DNA from: Trogon surrucura
Lineage: Eukaryota > Chordata > Aves > Trogoniformes > Trogonidae
NCBI GenBank assembly: GCA_020746105.1
Contig: CM036639.1
Coordinates: 2,170,001 to 2,234,000 of the forward strand
Length of the DNA stretch: 64,000 bases
Direction of reading: 5' to 3'
Part shown: positions 22,689 through 33,970 of the stretch, piece after piece
Numbering within the stretch: position 1 is the first letter of the stretch
How the letters are laid out: each line of letters begins with the position of its first letter
The notes under the pieces: generated by a model
Seen by the model: only the letters and a program-made list of their open reading frames with translations
The model's database searches: none
Told to the model about the DNA's origin: nothing
Program-made: the position numbers and the translations under genes

Positions 22689-22727
<39 letters not shown>
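22689..22727. repeat. Poly-A run (39 A)
   Basis: The longest homopolymer in the window, followed by a short GA repeat to about 22741. It could be the tail of a very old retroposon, but no recognisable element precedes it. Confidence 0.85.
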
Positions 22728-22729
<2 letters not shown>

Positions 22730-22744
22730 AGAGAGAGAGAGAAA

Positions 22745-24765
22745 AAAAATAGGATTCAAAGCTTTCTCTCTCACTGACCTCCCTTTGCCTCCCGGGAGGG
22801 CCAGGTACACAAGTTACGGCCGTTGATGTTTCTGTGAGAAAAGGGAAGAATTCGGTTATTTTTTTGCAGTGATACTCGCCTGAATCCGGGACCTGGCTGG
22901 GGCTGAAGAACGAGCTGGGTATGGGTGAGAAGAGACCTGGGAGAAGAAATTAGTTCCATTTTACCTGCTTTCTTCTTACAATTCTGAAAGACTAACAGTT
23001 TCTGAGTAGGAAGTCTCGGGAAAGGGAGAAAGAAGTGATGCCAAGGAATTGTATTTCTCTGGTTTGGTATATTTACAATGGATATTCATCTTCTGCAGGA
23101 TGGATTCCACTGAGTCCTGTATCCACCGTGCACAGTGCATTTCTGCAAACACTGCAGAAACACAGGCACACACCCGAGCCACTGCCTTCTGCCAAAATCC
23201 TCTACTACTGTAAGGGTATTTGGTCCCTGTAAGGGTATCTTCATCATCATATCAAAAGGTTTCCATCCATCCCGGGGTCTCAGTTAATTTTTAATTAGGC
23301 GGGTAAGTTTTGGGAACGGCAATGTTTAACGCAGCAAAGGACACGTTGATGGAAGCGGGGGTTTTAAATCCTTTTCAATTTTTAACACGGATGTGTTGGC
23401 GACAGCAACACACGTGTTTTTGCCAGTGATATCCCATCTCTAGGCCCACCAAAACCCTAGGCAGGCGAATAACCTGCCTAGTGAAATAATCCCAAGAAAC
23501 CCAACTGCTCCACGCTCAAACCGCCCCCCCTGAAAGCCTCATTTCAGTGTTCCTGGAGTCACCCAAAAAGAAGAGCTGAGTCCCCTCCCTCCACACCCAG
23601 GATCAGCTTGGATAATAATAATAAAAACATAATAATAAAAAACTGTTTTTTTTTTCAAGGAGAGTGGGAGAAACGAAAACTAGAAGGTTGGAAAAGTACC
23701 TCCTCCTCTGAAATCTCCTGTCCCAAAAGAGCAGAAGCGGGAGCACAAACGCCATATAGATCTATACGGTTAAATTTCAGAAAGTGTCCATTAATATCAA
23801 TTTACTTCAATGAAAACTTTGGTTCTTCATGAAGTTGATGATTTATGATAAAATCAATTAAATTACGGCCACTTAGGGCCTGCGGTTTCTTCTCAGATTT
23901 CATTCGCCAACAGATCAAGCGCTTGGTAAAAAAATTCAGGTTTAGCTGGAGGCAAGTAAAGATAATTCTGAAGCTGAGGAAATTTAATGCAAAGCAATTT
24001 TCAAAAAAAAAGAAGAAAAAACCAGCTTAGACACTTGTGTATCCGAGCTCCTGCTCTCTGCCAATATAACAGTTCGCCTCAGGAAATATTAGACACTGAG
24101 TCAAAACTTTTCCAGTTTCACAGTGTATGAGGACATTTTTAGAACTGGCATCTTGTCCCGGAGACTGAGCTATTATCTCGCTCTAAAGGCAAAGGAAGCA
24201 AAGGAGAACAGAGAGCACAAATATATGTATACATAGAAAAAACTTTCTAGGTCTAATTCGATTTCTCGGAATTTTTTTGTCCTCCATACAAACTTTTTTT
24301 CCTGTCTTGCTCTTAAAATACTCATGGAGAGTTCACGGGGGAGGATGAAGGGGGGATTATTTTTTTTTTTTAACCAGAAATGAACCGCACAAGTCCATAG
24401 AAAACATCACATCCGATATTCCCACGCGAAATCTCACCCTCCCGGCCGTTTTCCTTTCAATCCCAGAAACTGCATTTGAGCGAAATGACCCATTTTCGAG
24501 GACATTCCCTCCACCCCCAACCCAAACAAACCTTGAACCTTTTTTAAAGCCTGATATTTTAAGGCTAGGACTCTCCCAGTAGCCACCGCTTTTATGATAA
24601 ATGTTTAAGAGTCTCAGTCTTACCCATTTCGGTGAAATGCACTGGCCGGCTAAATGGAAAAGCAGCTCAACTAAACAGATGTTTGTTAGTCACATCTGGC
24701 CACTACACGCAGACCTGGGGAGGGAAAACCCGCTATGGACATACACAGAGCTTGGGAAATATTTT

Positions 24766-24806
<41 letters not shown>

Positions 24807-27800
24807 CCCTTGTAATTAGGGTCTGCTTCAAGTAAACAAAAAAAACTTTGTAGGGCCATAAATCACCATCACATACATTCTTCAGTTTAACACCCCGCTT
24901 TTCCAATGGGCTTTTGTAGTTTCTTTTTCAAACAAGAGAGAGGTGCTAAACCTTTACCAAATGTGTCCCAGGCAAACTTCACGGGGGAAACACGCACTTG
25001 GAAAGAAGCTGTTTGCTGCCGGTCTCCATTATGGACCCTACGAGATAATTTTTGCTCATCTTCGACTTCCCCGATCCTGCTCCCGAGGCATCAGTCTTAA
25101 TTTGTTACCAGGAGAAAGTCAGCTATAGCTCATGGTGGAGAAGCCTGTCAAAGCTTTCGGAGCAATTAATTATATCTCACAGAGTCGGAGCTGAGAAGGT
25201 AGGAAAAGCAGAGCTGCATCATTCTTTTATTTATTTTTTTTTAACTTCTTACCTGTGATAATGTCCGACCCAGGACTTCGAGAAGAAGGAACGAAACCGG
25301 ATTGGGGTGGTGCGATGAGCAGGCAAATTAAGGAGAAGAAACTACTTTATCGCACCCCGGTGCATCTCGCTGACAGTTTTCTCGGACGATTTGGATTTTT
25401 TTTTCCCCAAAAAGATGCTTTGGATTTTTTTTTGACTCGCTCGATTCAAATGGAACTGACTTCACGTGGAGAAAAATAGAAACTCTTCCAAAACAGCTTC
25501 AAGTATTACAAGGATACGGCCCCCTTTGCAGAGAGATACCGACCGGGGAGGGGGGAATGAGACGGGGGTGTCGGAGGGGGGTCTTGCGCTCACGTTCCTC
25601 TTTAAAAAAAGAAAAAAAAAAAAAAGCCCCCAAAACCTCCCCCACTCCCGGATCCTTGGTATCTATCTGGAAAGCTGTTTCTCTTTATAAAGACTTAAAA
25701 TGTTGCAAGACGGTTATAATACTGAGTGACAAGGGGTGCTGGAGAGAAGGGAACCAAATGGATTCTGTTTTTTAGAGCCAGTAGGAATTGGCCAGCCTTC
25801 AATGTCAGGATTCAAAATTGATTCCATATGTCTCGTCCGGGGAAAGGGGAATAAACCAAAGAAAGAAAGAAAGGAGGAAAGAGAGAGAAAGAAAGGGAGG
25901 GGAAGAATAGAACTTATGCAAAGCCCAACCGGTTTACTTTCTTTCAGCCCCCATCCTTTCCCAGTAGCCCCGAGTCATTTGCCCCTGCCACTTGCCCCTT
26001 TTTCAGGGAATATTTTGGACTGAAGCAGAGAGCGGGAGAGGTACCAGTAGCAACAAGCCAGATCTTGGAGGTTATTTTTAGACTCGGCTTTGCTGGAGCT
26101 GACCTCAGCGCGGGGGGAGGAAATACGGATCTGGACGCTGGCGAAAAGACGAAGGGTGCCATGGCGGGGCGTCGGCTCCCAAAAAACGGGAGCGGAGGCG
26201 GGGGGAACTCGGGGGGAACACTCCTCACCCCCCAAAAAATAAAAATAAAAAATAAAACAACCCACCCCGAGCTGGGCAGAGGCGAGCGGCTGGAGCGCTG
26301 GACCCGGAGGCGGGTGATGGGGTCCCAGGCTCCGGGGTGGGAGAGGAGCTCGGTAGGGGTAGGGGGGGGCACACACGGCCGGTCCCTCTCCTCGTCACCC
26401 CCGCCCCAACCCAGCGGCTGCCCATGGCCATTCCCTATTGATTTCACCGGAGAGAATCTGACCCGAGGTTTTTCGGACTTTTCTCCTGACCTCTAGATAC
26501 CGATGCCAATAAAGCACTGATATATTTCGCATTGAGACGGACATCAAAAGGAGACGAAACAGCAACGAGTGGGGATTTCTCCTTAACCCCTCCCCTCATA
26601 TCTACGTTAAAGAAAAAAAAAGGAGTCAAATCTTCAGCGTTGCCTCTGATTTATAGCCTTCCTTTTCAACTGGGATGGTTACGCGCAGGGAAGTGTTGAA
26701 ATGTGGTTGTTGCTTTTTATTTCTTTCGCCTCCTCCCTCCTCTCCTTTCCCTCCTCCCAACAACAAAAAAAAAAAGAAAAGAAAAAAAAAAAGAAAAGAG
26801 GAGAAACTTCAAAGAAAACCGTCAACATTTCCGAACTTTTGCCTGTTTAACTGAAAAGCGACCGAACTCTTCCCTTTTGTCTGGTCTGCCTGTGAGTCGT
26901 GTTCGCTTCCCTTTTTCAATATGAAAATGAAGCAGCATAATTGGCATCACCTCCGAGCCCTCCCCTGCGGCTCTTCGGGCCTCGGTTTTGGGGTGATGCC
27001 GCGTTTACTCTGGCCTGACCCGCTTCGCTTGAGCATCAGGAACTGCCTACGGGTGATGCTGGGGGCCAGGCAGGGCAAACACTGATTGAAACCCCCTTTC
27101 AAGGAAAAAAAAAAAAATAAAGGGAGGTGGAAAGCTACTCTCCCGTCCTGTCCTCCCTGCCGCCGCGTCTGCTCCGCGCCTCTCCGCGCCTGAGCCACAG
27201 GTTTCTGCTTTATCCACCTCCTTTATCGCTCTGCTCCTCTCCCTGGTCTCCACTCCTTGCAGCTCTCGCCCTCCGCGATGCTTTGATCTTAAATAACTCT
27301 CTCTTACCGCCTGCAATAAATTATGAATTAAGGTGCTGTTGACTCATATTTACAACGTTAATAGCTTCCTCTTTGGGAAAAGATCGGGTTTGTCTGGTCG
27401 AGAGGGGAAGGGAAGGAGATTTCTTTGGGGATGAGAGGTGATAAACACGGATTCGCAGCGCTGGTAGACCAGGAACTTCTGACGAGATGACTGGCAAGGA
27501 GAAAGGCTTATTGCACAGAAATTAATGAAATAGCACTTGCTCCAGCTACTGGAAATAGCTTGCTATCTCCTCCTGCCTCTTGAACGTCATTTCTGCCATT
27601 TGTAACTATAAGGCGTAAGAGTTGGTTTCCTGAAAAGAAAACCAAAAAAAACCAACCAGCCAAACTCGGCTTCGACGAGTTAATAAAGAAATACAGCTTT
27701 AACATGGTAAGGAACTCTTTGCTCGTTATTTTTAGCCGCTCTGGGAGAGCAGTGAAGTTGTTGGTCGCCTGAGCTGGGGGAGGAGGTGGTGAGAGGCGGC

Positions 27801-28000
27801 GGCGGGGCTGCGCGGAGGCTGCGCGGGGCAAGAGCTGCTCCGGACTCCCTTTCCCAGCTCTATCCGAAACCGATCCCTTTCGCTCGGGTCACTACGAACC
27901 GCAGAGGGGAGAAACTTGTGGGGTTTTGGGGTGGAAATCCTCAGATCCGTGAGAATTTGAGGCAAGAACAATGACCGAGGTGGTGCCCCGGAGGTACCGG
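22745..28000. other. HOXB3-HOXB4 intergenic DNA, part 3
   Basis: No gene is seen. A poly-T run of 34 lies at 24768-24801, a polypurine stretch at 25859-25909, and GC-rich patches at 26060-26440 and 27760-27900. AT-rich, conserved-looking segments with homeodomain cores lie at 23820-24010 and 27290-27370. Distal HOXB3 UTR exons are possible but not identifiable. Confidence 0.5.
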
Positions 28001-30417
28001 TGCTCTCCCAGCCCGGATCCTGCACCGAGGCATGTTTTTGCATCACTCAAGCCCCTCTCTGCCCCAGCATCATCCCGCAGCCCCCCGCCAAGGACGGAGC
28101 AGGACAGGGAGCGTTCTGCTTTCTGCCGTCCTGCCCGGCTCCCAGCCTGGGTCTGGGGTCCCCCTTCTGGATCTTGTTCTGCTATAAGGTTTGAGTTTTG
28201 AGGTCCCCTCCTGGGTCTAGGTCTCCTAATGGCAATGTGGGGCTCTTACCCAAGATCTGAGCTTTTATTCTGGCTCTGAGTCTCTTAAGCGGGATCTGGG
28301 GGTTTTATCCAGGGCCATATTTCGGGTCCGGAGCCCGGACCCGGGGTCGGGCTCCCCTCTCGGTCCAGGCAGGCAGTGTCCGGGGTCGGGGCAGTGGCCC
28401 CAGCACGACCAGAGCGACCCGGCAGCCCTCGGCCACCCCATCTCCTCTTGACATCTGATTATTAAAGACCGACACTCGCACAAAGGCGTCTGGACCGCGG
28501 ATAAATAAAGCCCTGGTATTGATTTAAAGGGAGCTGCCGCCCCGGGGTGGGGGCTGCGGAGTGGCTCCCTCGCATCGAGCCCGCAGCCGCCCCCCGCCAA
28601 GGGCCAATTTCTCACGCTCAACATCCCAAGCAGACAGGGGGGGAAAAAAAAAAAAAAAGAAAAATGTAATAAAATAAAACTGAATTTAAAAAAAGAAAAC
28701 TGGAGCGGGGTGTGTGAAGTTGGAAACTGAGGAGAGGGTCTGCATCCTTTGGAAGCCGACAACCTAAATTAATAAGGGACTTGACAGAGAATGATGCTGT
28801 ATTTCTGGCTCAGTCACCGTCCCTGGATCTCCCTTAATATTTAATGAAAGTCGCTGAGTTACTCTAATTTTGCTACATAAAGGTTTACACTAGCAGACAG
28901 AGTTAAATATCCCCGCTCGGGCGGTATGAGCCGTGGCTGGCGAGCAGAGAGGAGGAAAGGGAAGGGGGGAAAAGCGGTGAATTCTCATCCGAGAATCCGG
29001 TGCGAACATTTAATCTTCGCTCCTGTTGTCAGTTTTATTGACTCCTCGCATGTTGGAGCTTGTAAAATATTTAAAAACGCGAGCTCCCACTTCCTCTTTG
29101 CCTTTCAACACTCCCGGTTAGGACCAATTTGGTCCAGTTTGGAGACGGGAGGGGAAGGCAATGCCCGACTGCCGACTTCCCGTTCTCCGCGGAGGATGCG
29201 CTCCCTGCGCAGACAACAAAGCAGGTAGCGGTGTCCCCCGTTTGGGACACACATCTCGTCCCCAAACCTTCAGCTTCCCTACCCTCCCTCAGTGGCTGGA
29301 TTTCCCCGTTACAGCTCAGCTATATTTTACGTCGGAATCGCTTAGAAAGGTTAACAGCTGCCGGCCAGGTTCTGTTACTATTTAAGCCTCTTTTCAATGC
29401 TATTTCTCCACGGAGCTCTGCTTTTCCCGAGGTAAATACCAGGCCGGGGGTCCTAAATAGAAAGACATTCCTTAAAGCACCTTCTCCAACTTCCATCATA
29501 AGAATGTTATCCTCTCTCCATCCATCACCATCGCAGCCTTAGCCAGATCCGGGGGCTAGAAAGCCACACGAAGTTATCCCGCTCATAGAAAAGAACAACG
29601 AACGGTCCACAATGAGTTTATCCCCCTTCCTGTTGTGGTCAGTGATTATAAGGGGGGGGTCTGCTGGGGTCCCTGGGCAGCGCCCCAGTTGCACCAGATC
29701 CCCATTGTTCTGGGTTTGATGGGCAAACTCCCCTTTCTGCCTGGGACCAGAGTCGCGCCTCTCTCACAGGCAACTACCTGGCAGCCCTCCTGCTGCAATC
29801 TATATTAGGAGGGGTTTTTTTTTGTTTTTTTTTGTTTTTTTTTAAAGTGGGTTGTGGGTTTTTTTTTTTCATTTAAAGTCCGATTTCTGTTTCTAGTTGA
29901 AAATGGGGCATCTCCAGGAATCGCCTCGCTTTGATAAAGCAACTTGTGCCTGTTCTCCAGCGAGAAGTCCTGCGGGGAGCTGGGGAGAGGGAACTAGGGG
30001 GGAAAAATGAGTTACCGTTGATAAAGGGATGCTGCAACCCAGGACTCCGAGCTGTAATTTTTGTATTAAGGTCGTGCTCTTTTACAAGGTTTATATGCCA
30101 ATGAGGCGTTCCCGGTTTACCAAATTTATACAAATCTCTCCTTAATTGGTAATCACAGATGCTGTAATTTAAGACCCCCAGCTATAGAGCTTTCATATTA
30201 GCTGCTGATCTATTACTGTAAATCGTCTGAAATAATCAACTCCAGGGAGTGGGGTAGAGAGAGATCCTCGCTCTAAAATATCATCGCTTGCACATCATTT
30301 TCACTCGAGAAATGATTTATCTTGGACACCACTATAAACAACACAACTCTCTCACAAACACACACACAATGGCAGCCGCACTGCTGCTGACATGTTTATT
30401 GTAATAAATCAAGAAAG

Positions 30418-30473
30418 GGGGAAGAAAAAAAAAAGGTTGCGAGGAGAGAGAGGGAGAGGGAGAGAGAGGAATA
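30418..30473. repeat. Polypurine (GA-rich) tract
   Basis: A nearly pure A/G stretch (GGGGAAGAAAA, then GAGAGAGGGAGAGGGAGAG). Together with the polypyrimidine tract 240 bases away it could adopt triplex or slipped structures. Confidence 0.7.
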
Positions 30474-30710
30474 TTCCTAAAAATATCAATGAAATGCCTC
30501 GATGGGTATAAACACACATACCACCATGTGAAGAGAAATGGGAGGAAATGAAGACGGCTATTTGTCACATTTTACGACAATAACATTAATAACAAACAAT
30601 AAATTTACATGGACATATAGACACGCTAGGAATTGGGAAGCCCCTGCTACTTACAATAATCCAGCCCTCGGCGTGGCTTCGTGGTTCCTGAGAATTGTTT
30701 TATTGCAGAC

Positions 30711-30792
30711 TCCTCTCCCTCTCTCCTCCTCTCCCCCTCTTTCTCTCTCTCCCTCTCGCTCTTTCTCTCTCTCTCCTTTTTTTTTTTCCCCT
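30711..30792. repeat. Polypyrimidine (CT-rich) tract
   Basis: About 80 bases of almost only C and T with TCTCTC and TCCCTC units, ending in a T run. It is a simple-sequence tract and is likely length-polymorphic. Confidence 0.85.
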
Positions 30793-32399
30793 CAGCTATA
30801 GGCTTGTTTTTTAAAGGACAGTTGAATTTCACGTCAGACACAAGGAGACCATGTCTGCGATTTTCCTGACGAATACATATCTATTCTGCAACCTCTGCAT
30901 TAATTATTTAATGAATCACGTGATGGGGAAGGGGGAAGGGGGTCTCTCAGTTTCATACTCAAAGGACCACTGTGACCTTCCACCGGAACAGTATTTTTTT
31001 AAAGAAGTTTCGAACTGAACGAAGCTTTTCTAGGTGGACAGGGCTGCCTGGCACGGCCGTGCCAGTGCGGGACGAGGATGCGCAGAGGGCACCCACCTCT
31101 CATTCATTTCTCTATTAAAAGCCACAATTTCAGGTTTATTTCCCCATCCTCTCTCCTGCCCGGAGCTGAGAGCATTTAAACCTTTCTCTACATCTTTCCT
31201 GAAAGTTGATTTTGCTGGACTTTGGTTCAGCTAAGACTCATGGTGCTTTTTTTTCTTCTTCTTTTCCCCCTCCACACTGAGATTTTTATTACAATCTCAT
31301 ACTGAATGGCACAACTGTTTTAGAGCCTAAACCAGCTGAAAATCTTTATACTCCTGGTTTTAAGAGCTCAGCCCTCCCTTCGGCTCACTTCCAGGCCTTT
31401 TTACTCCTCGCTGCTGTTATTGTTTGGCCAGCCTTTATTGCATTAAGGAAAAAAAAAAATCCCCAACTCAAATTTTGACTCTCTAGACAGCTGCCAAGTA
31501 CATGGATTGTGATGAGGAAAAAAAAAAAAAAAAAAGACCAACAAAGGCAGCGGCTGGGAGAGGTCTCGGAGTGAGCAGCCTGGGCCGTGCCAGCTCCCCA
31601 CGGCCACGGGGTAAAACTGTCACACGAGAAAAGGCAGCAAGAAAAGCCCGAAAGCTTCAGAATCATGTCCCAGAGTCCCCGGGGGTCTCCTAGAGCCGGG
31701 GGGGGACACCCGAGGGCAGAACCTTTCCATCCCGCAAGCACTCCTGCATCTCTTCATCCCCACTGAGGTCCCCGCCTCCATAACTCCACTGGTACAGCCT
31801 GGAGGAAGCTTGTATTAAACGGAAAAAGTAATTTTTAAAGTGTTCTTTTTCCCCACTTTAAGCCCAGCCGAGGGGATTGGGGGAGGGTGGGGAGAGGGTC
31901 TGAGCTCCCGCCGGGCAGGAGGGAGCGAGTAGGGAAGCGCTTCGTTTTCAAAAGTCCTCGATTATTTCTGAATCGATTTTTATCGAGTGAAAGTGGTTGT
32001 TCGGAAGAGAGACGTTTGGTCAAGGTGTGGGAAGAAGCAAGGGGAAAATTCCAATAAAAGGAATGGAGGGGCTGGAGGGGGGGGGGTCCAACGAGGCAGG
32101 AAACTTCGGGGGGTCTTTTATGGGAACTTCAGGTCAATTCAGAAGCCGCAACTTTCCCTTCACAAAACCACTTTTTTTTTTTTTTTTTTTTTTTTTAAAC
32201 CTAGTCATAAAACGAAGTGTCCCTATGAATGGAGACATGTAAATAAATAAAAAAGAGGGAAAAAAAAAAAAAAAAGAGGAACAGAGCCGTCCCGGGCAGC
32301 AAACGGGGCAGATACCCCCCACACCACCTCCGCTGGCATTTTTAGGTTTGTTTCATGCAAAAGAAGCACCCATTTCTTTTTTTTTTTTTTCTTCTTTTA

Positions 32400-32580
32400 A
32401 AGCCCCCAGTTCAAAGGGTCGGAAACGCAGCCATAAACAGCGGCTTCGCCCTCCGAGGTGCCGTGATCAAAGCCGTTCTCTTTCTAAAGATAAAATGAAC
32501 GTTTATATAGTGAGAAAGCGAGATTGATTTACGGATTTAAACACGCCGTCCTTATTGCGGATCATAAATCTGTCACCGGG
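32400..32580. promoter_or_regulatory. Candidate HOXB4 downstream neural enhancer (HOX/PBX/MEIS cluster)
   Basis: AGATTGATTT (32521-32530), ATCATAAA (32561-32568, a HOX/PBX-type site on minus) and CTGTCA (32570-32575, PREP/MEIS) lie within 55 bases. A direct repeat AGTTCA-AA-GGGTCG (32408-32421) resembles a DR2 retinoic-acid element with one mismatch. The block is 4.9 kb downstream of HOXB4. In mouse, a Hox- and retinoid-responsive neural enhancer shared by Hoxb4 and Hoxb3 lies 3' of Hoxb4. Identity with it is inferred. Confidence 0.45.
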
Positions 32581-32879
32581 GCTGAGAAACTCCCAGCCCG
32601 CTCTCCGAGCTGCCTTTAAAGCGACCCAGCGCTATACGGGGCGAGCGCGACACCACACCCCCCCCCCCGCCAGGCCCCCTATACCGGCCTGAAACACCCC
32701 CTTTCTCCTCATATCCGTGCGTATATAGATAGATATACACTCATATATTTATTTTTACTCCTTCACACCCCTTTTCTCCGGTAACTTAGTCTCAGTGAGG
32801 TCGAGTTACGCGATTTTTCTCACACGATAATACTTTTTTTCTGTCCATTTTTAGGACCAAGAGCTAACAAAGCGATTCA

Positions 32880-33970
32880 ACAGCCCGCCTGGGACCGGTG
32901 CTTGGGAAGGGGGGGGCTGGGATGGGGTGTCAGCTCGGGGATCCCGAGGAGAGGCCATCCCAGCCCGGGTGGGATTTCCCGCACCCTTCCGCGCCTCTCC
33001 GCGCAGCTCCGCGCCGGCGGCAAGCAGCTGGGCACAGAGAGGCTTTTGAGAGCTCCGTGGGCAGGGGAGAAGTGGGAGGAGGTGCGGGGGGGAGGGAGGA
33101 GTTGGGGGGGGAAGAAAGGATGGAGGGGGACTCTCGGAAACAAAGGAATTTCTGAAAATAAGAGGCAAGATGAGACGCAGGACGAAGGGAGGTGCGGCGG
33201 GTGTGTGGGGGGTACTACTTTGATTTTGCCCCGAATCATTTCTGTAAAGCAAAGAGCGGACAGTCCGCTCCGCAAAGAGAAACCACTGTGGATCCCCCCA
33301 CCGCGTCTCTCGCCTTCTCTCCTTCTCTCTTTCTTTCTTACAAAGAAGCAAACAAACAAGCAAACACCGAGGGCTTTTGAAGTGAAATCAGAAGGGAAAG
33401 CGTCTGGCGAGCCCGGGCTCGGAAACAGAACGATTAAACCGACATCAAGGCGAAATAAACCCAGCCCGAAGCCCCTTCTCCCCTCCTTTCCTCCCCCACC
33501 TTTTCCTCCCGGGGCCGGGTCCCCGTTTCCGCGGCCCAAGACCTCGGTAAGGGCCGGACCCCGCACACGCAAAGTTTTGCTGAGCTGCGGGTTGAGCTGT
33601 TGCCCAGCACAACGTCCAGCCTCGGAGAGGTCAAGGGGTTTGCGAGGTCAGTCCCCGGCTGCAATACCCAGCTAATCGCCTAGAAAACGTGTCCTCTGCG
33701 TGAACTCTATCCCTCTCTTGTCAGCGCTGGATATTTTTTTTTTTTTTATCCCAAATTTTCAGCGTTTTCCTTCGCCTCGGTGTTCCCGCACCGCTCCCGG
33801 GGTAGGAGCCCACCCCATTCCGGACTGAATCCCCAGGACACCGAGAGTCCCGGGACAAAGACACCCCGGGACACCCGCAATCCCCGGGACACCCTTCCCC
33901 AAGAACACCCGCACACCGGGAAACCCGCACCCTCGGCGCTCTGTCCCCTTTGGGACAATCAACTAATCTC
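32880..33970. promoter_or_regulatory. CpG-rich island, possible distal HOXB3 promoter
   Basis: A GC-rich kilobase with many CpG, notably 32990-33030 and 33520-33560, and long open frames on both strands, as expected from base composition alone. It lies about 19-20 kb upstream of HOXB3 and 3.5-4.5 kb downstream of HOXB4. HOXB3 uses far-upstream promoters in mammals. No TATA or conserved exon is recognised. Confidence 0.35.
33831..33931. repeat. GC-rich minisatellite, about 6 degenerate units
   Basis: Units of 15-18 bases built on CCCCGGGACACCC follow each other (CCCAGGACACC, CCCGGGACAAAG, CCCCGGGACACCCGC, CCCCGGGACACCC, then two weaker copies). Confidence 0.8.

Larger units (their letters stand above)
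28001..32399. other. HOXB3-HOXB4 intergenic DNA, part 4
   Basis: No coding gene is seen. GC-rich sequence at 28010-28620 gives way to AT-rich, conserved-looking DNA at 28760-28910 and 30010-30330 with TTGACAG, TAATT and CGATTT cores. A TCACGTGA palindromic E-box lies at 30916-30923 next to TAATTATTTAATGAATC. Purine and pyrimidine tracts are listed separately. Confidence 0.5.

Noticed and set aside
33628-33650. Two AGGTCA half sites that could form a retinoic-acid response element
   Set aside because: The spacer is 11 bases, not the 1, 2 or 5 used by RAR/RXR; chance is likely in this GC-rich island.
32902-33675. 257-codon plus-strand frame and 231-codon minus-strand frame in the CpG island
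   Set aside because: Long open frames on both strands are expected in GC-rich DNA with few stop triplets; neither has a recognisable domain or start context.
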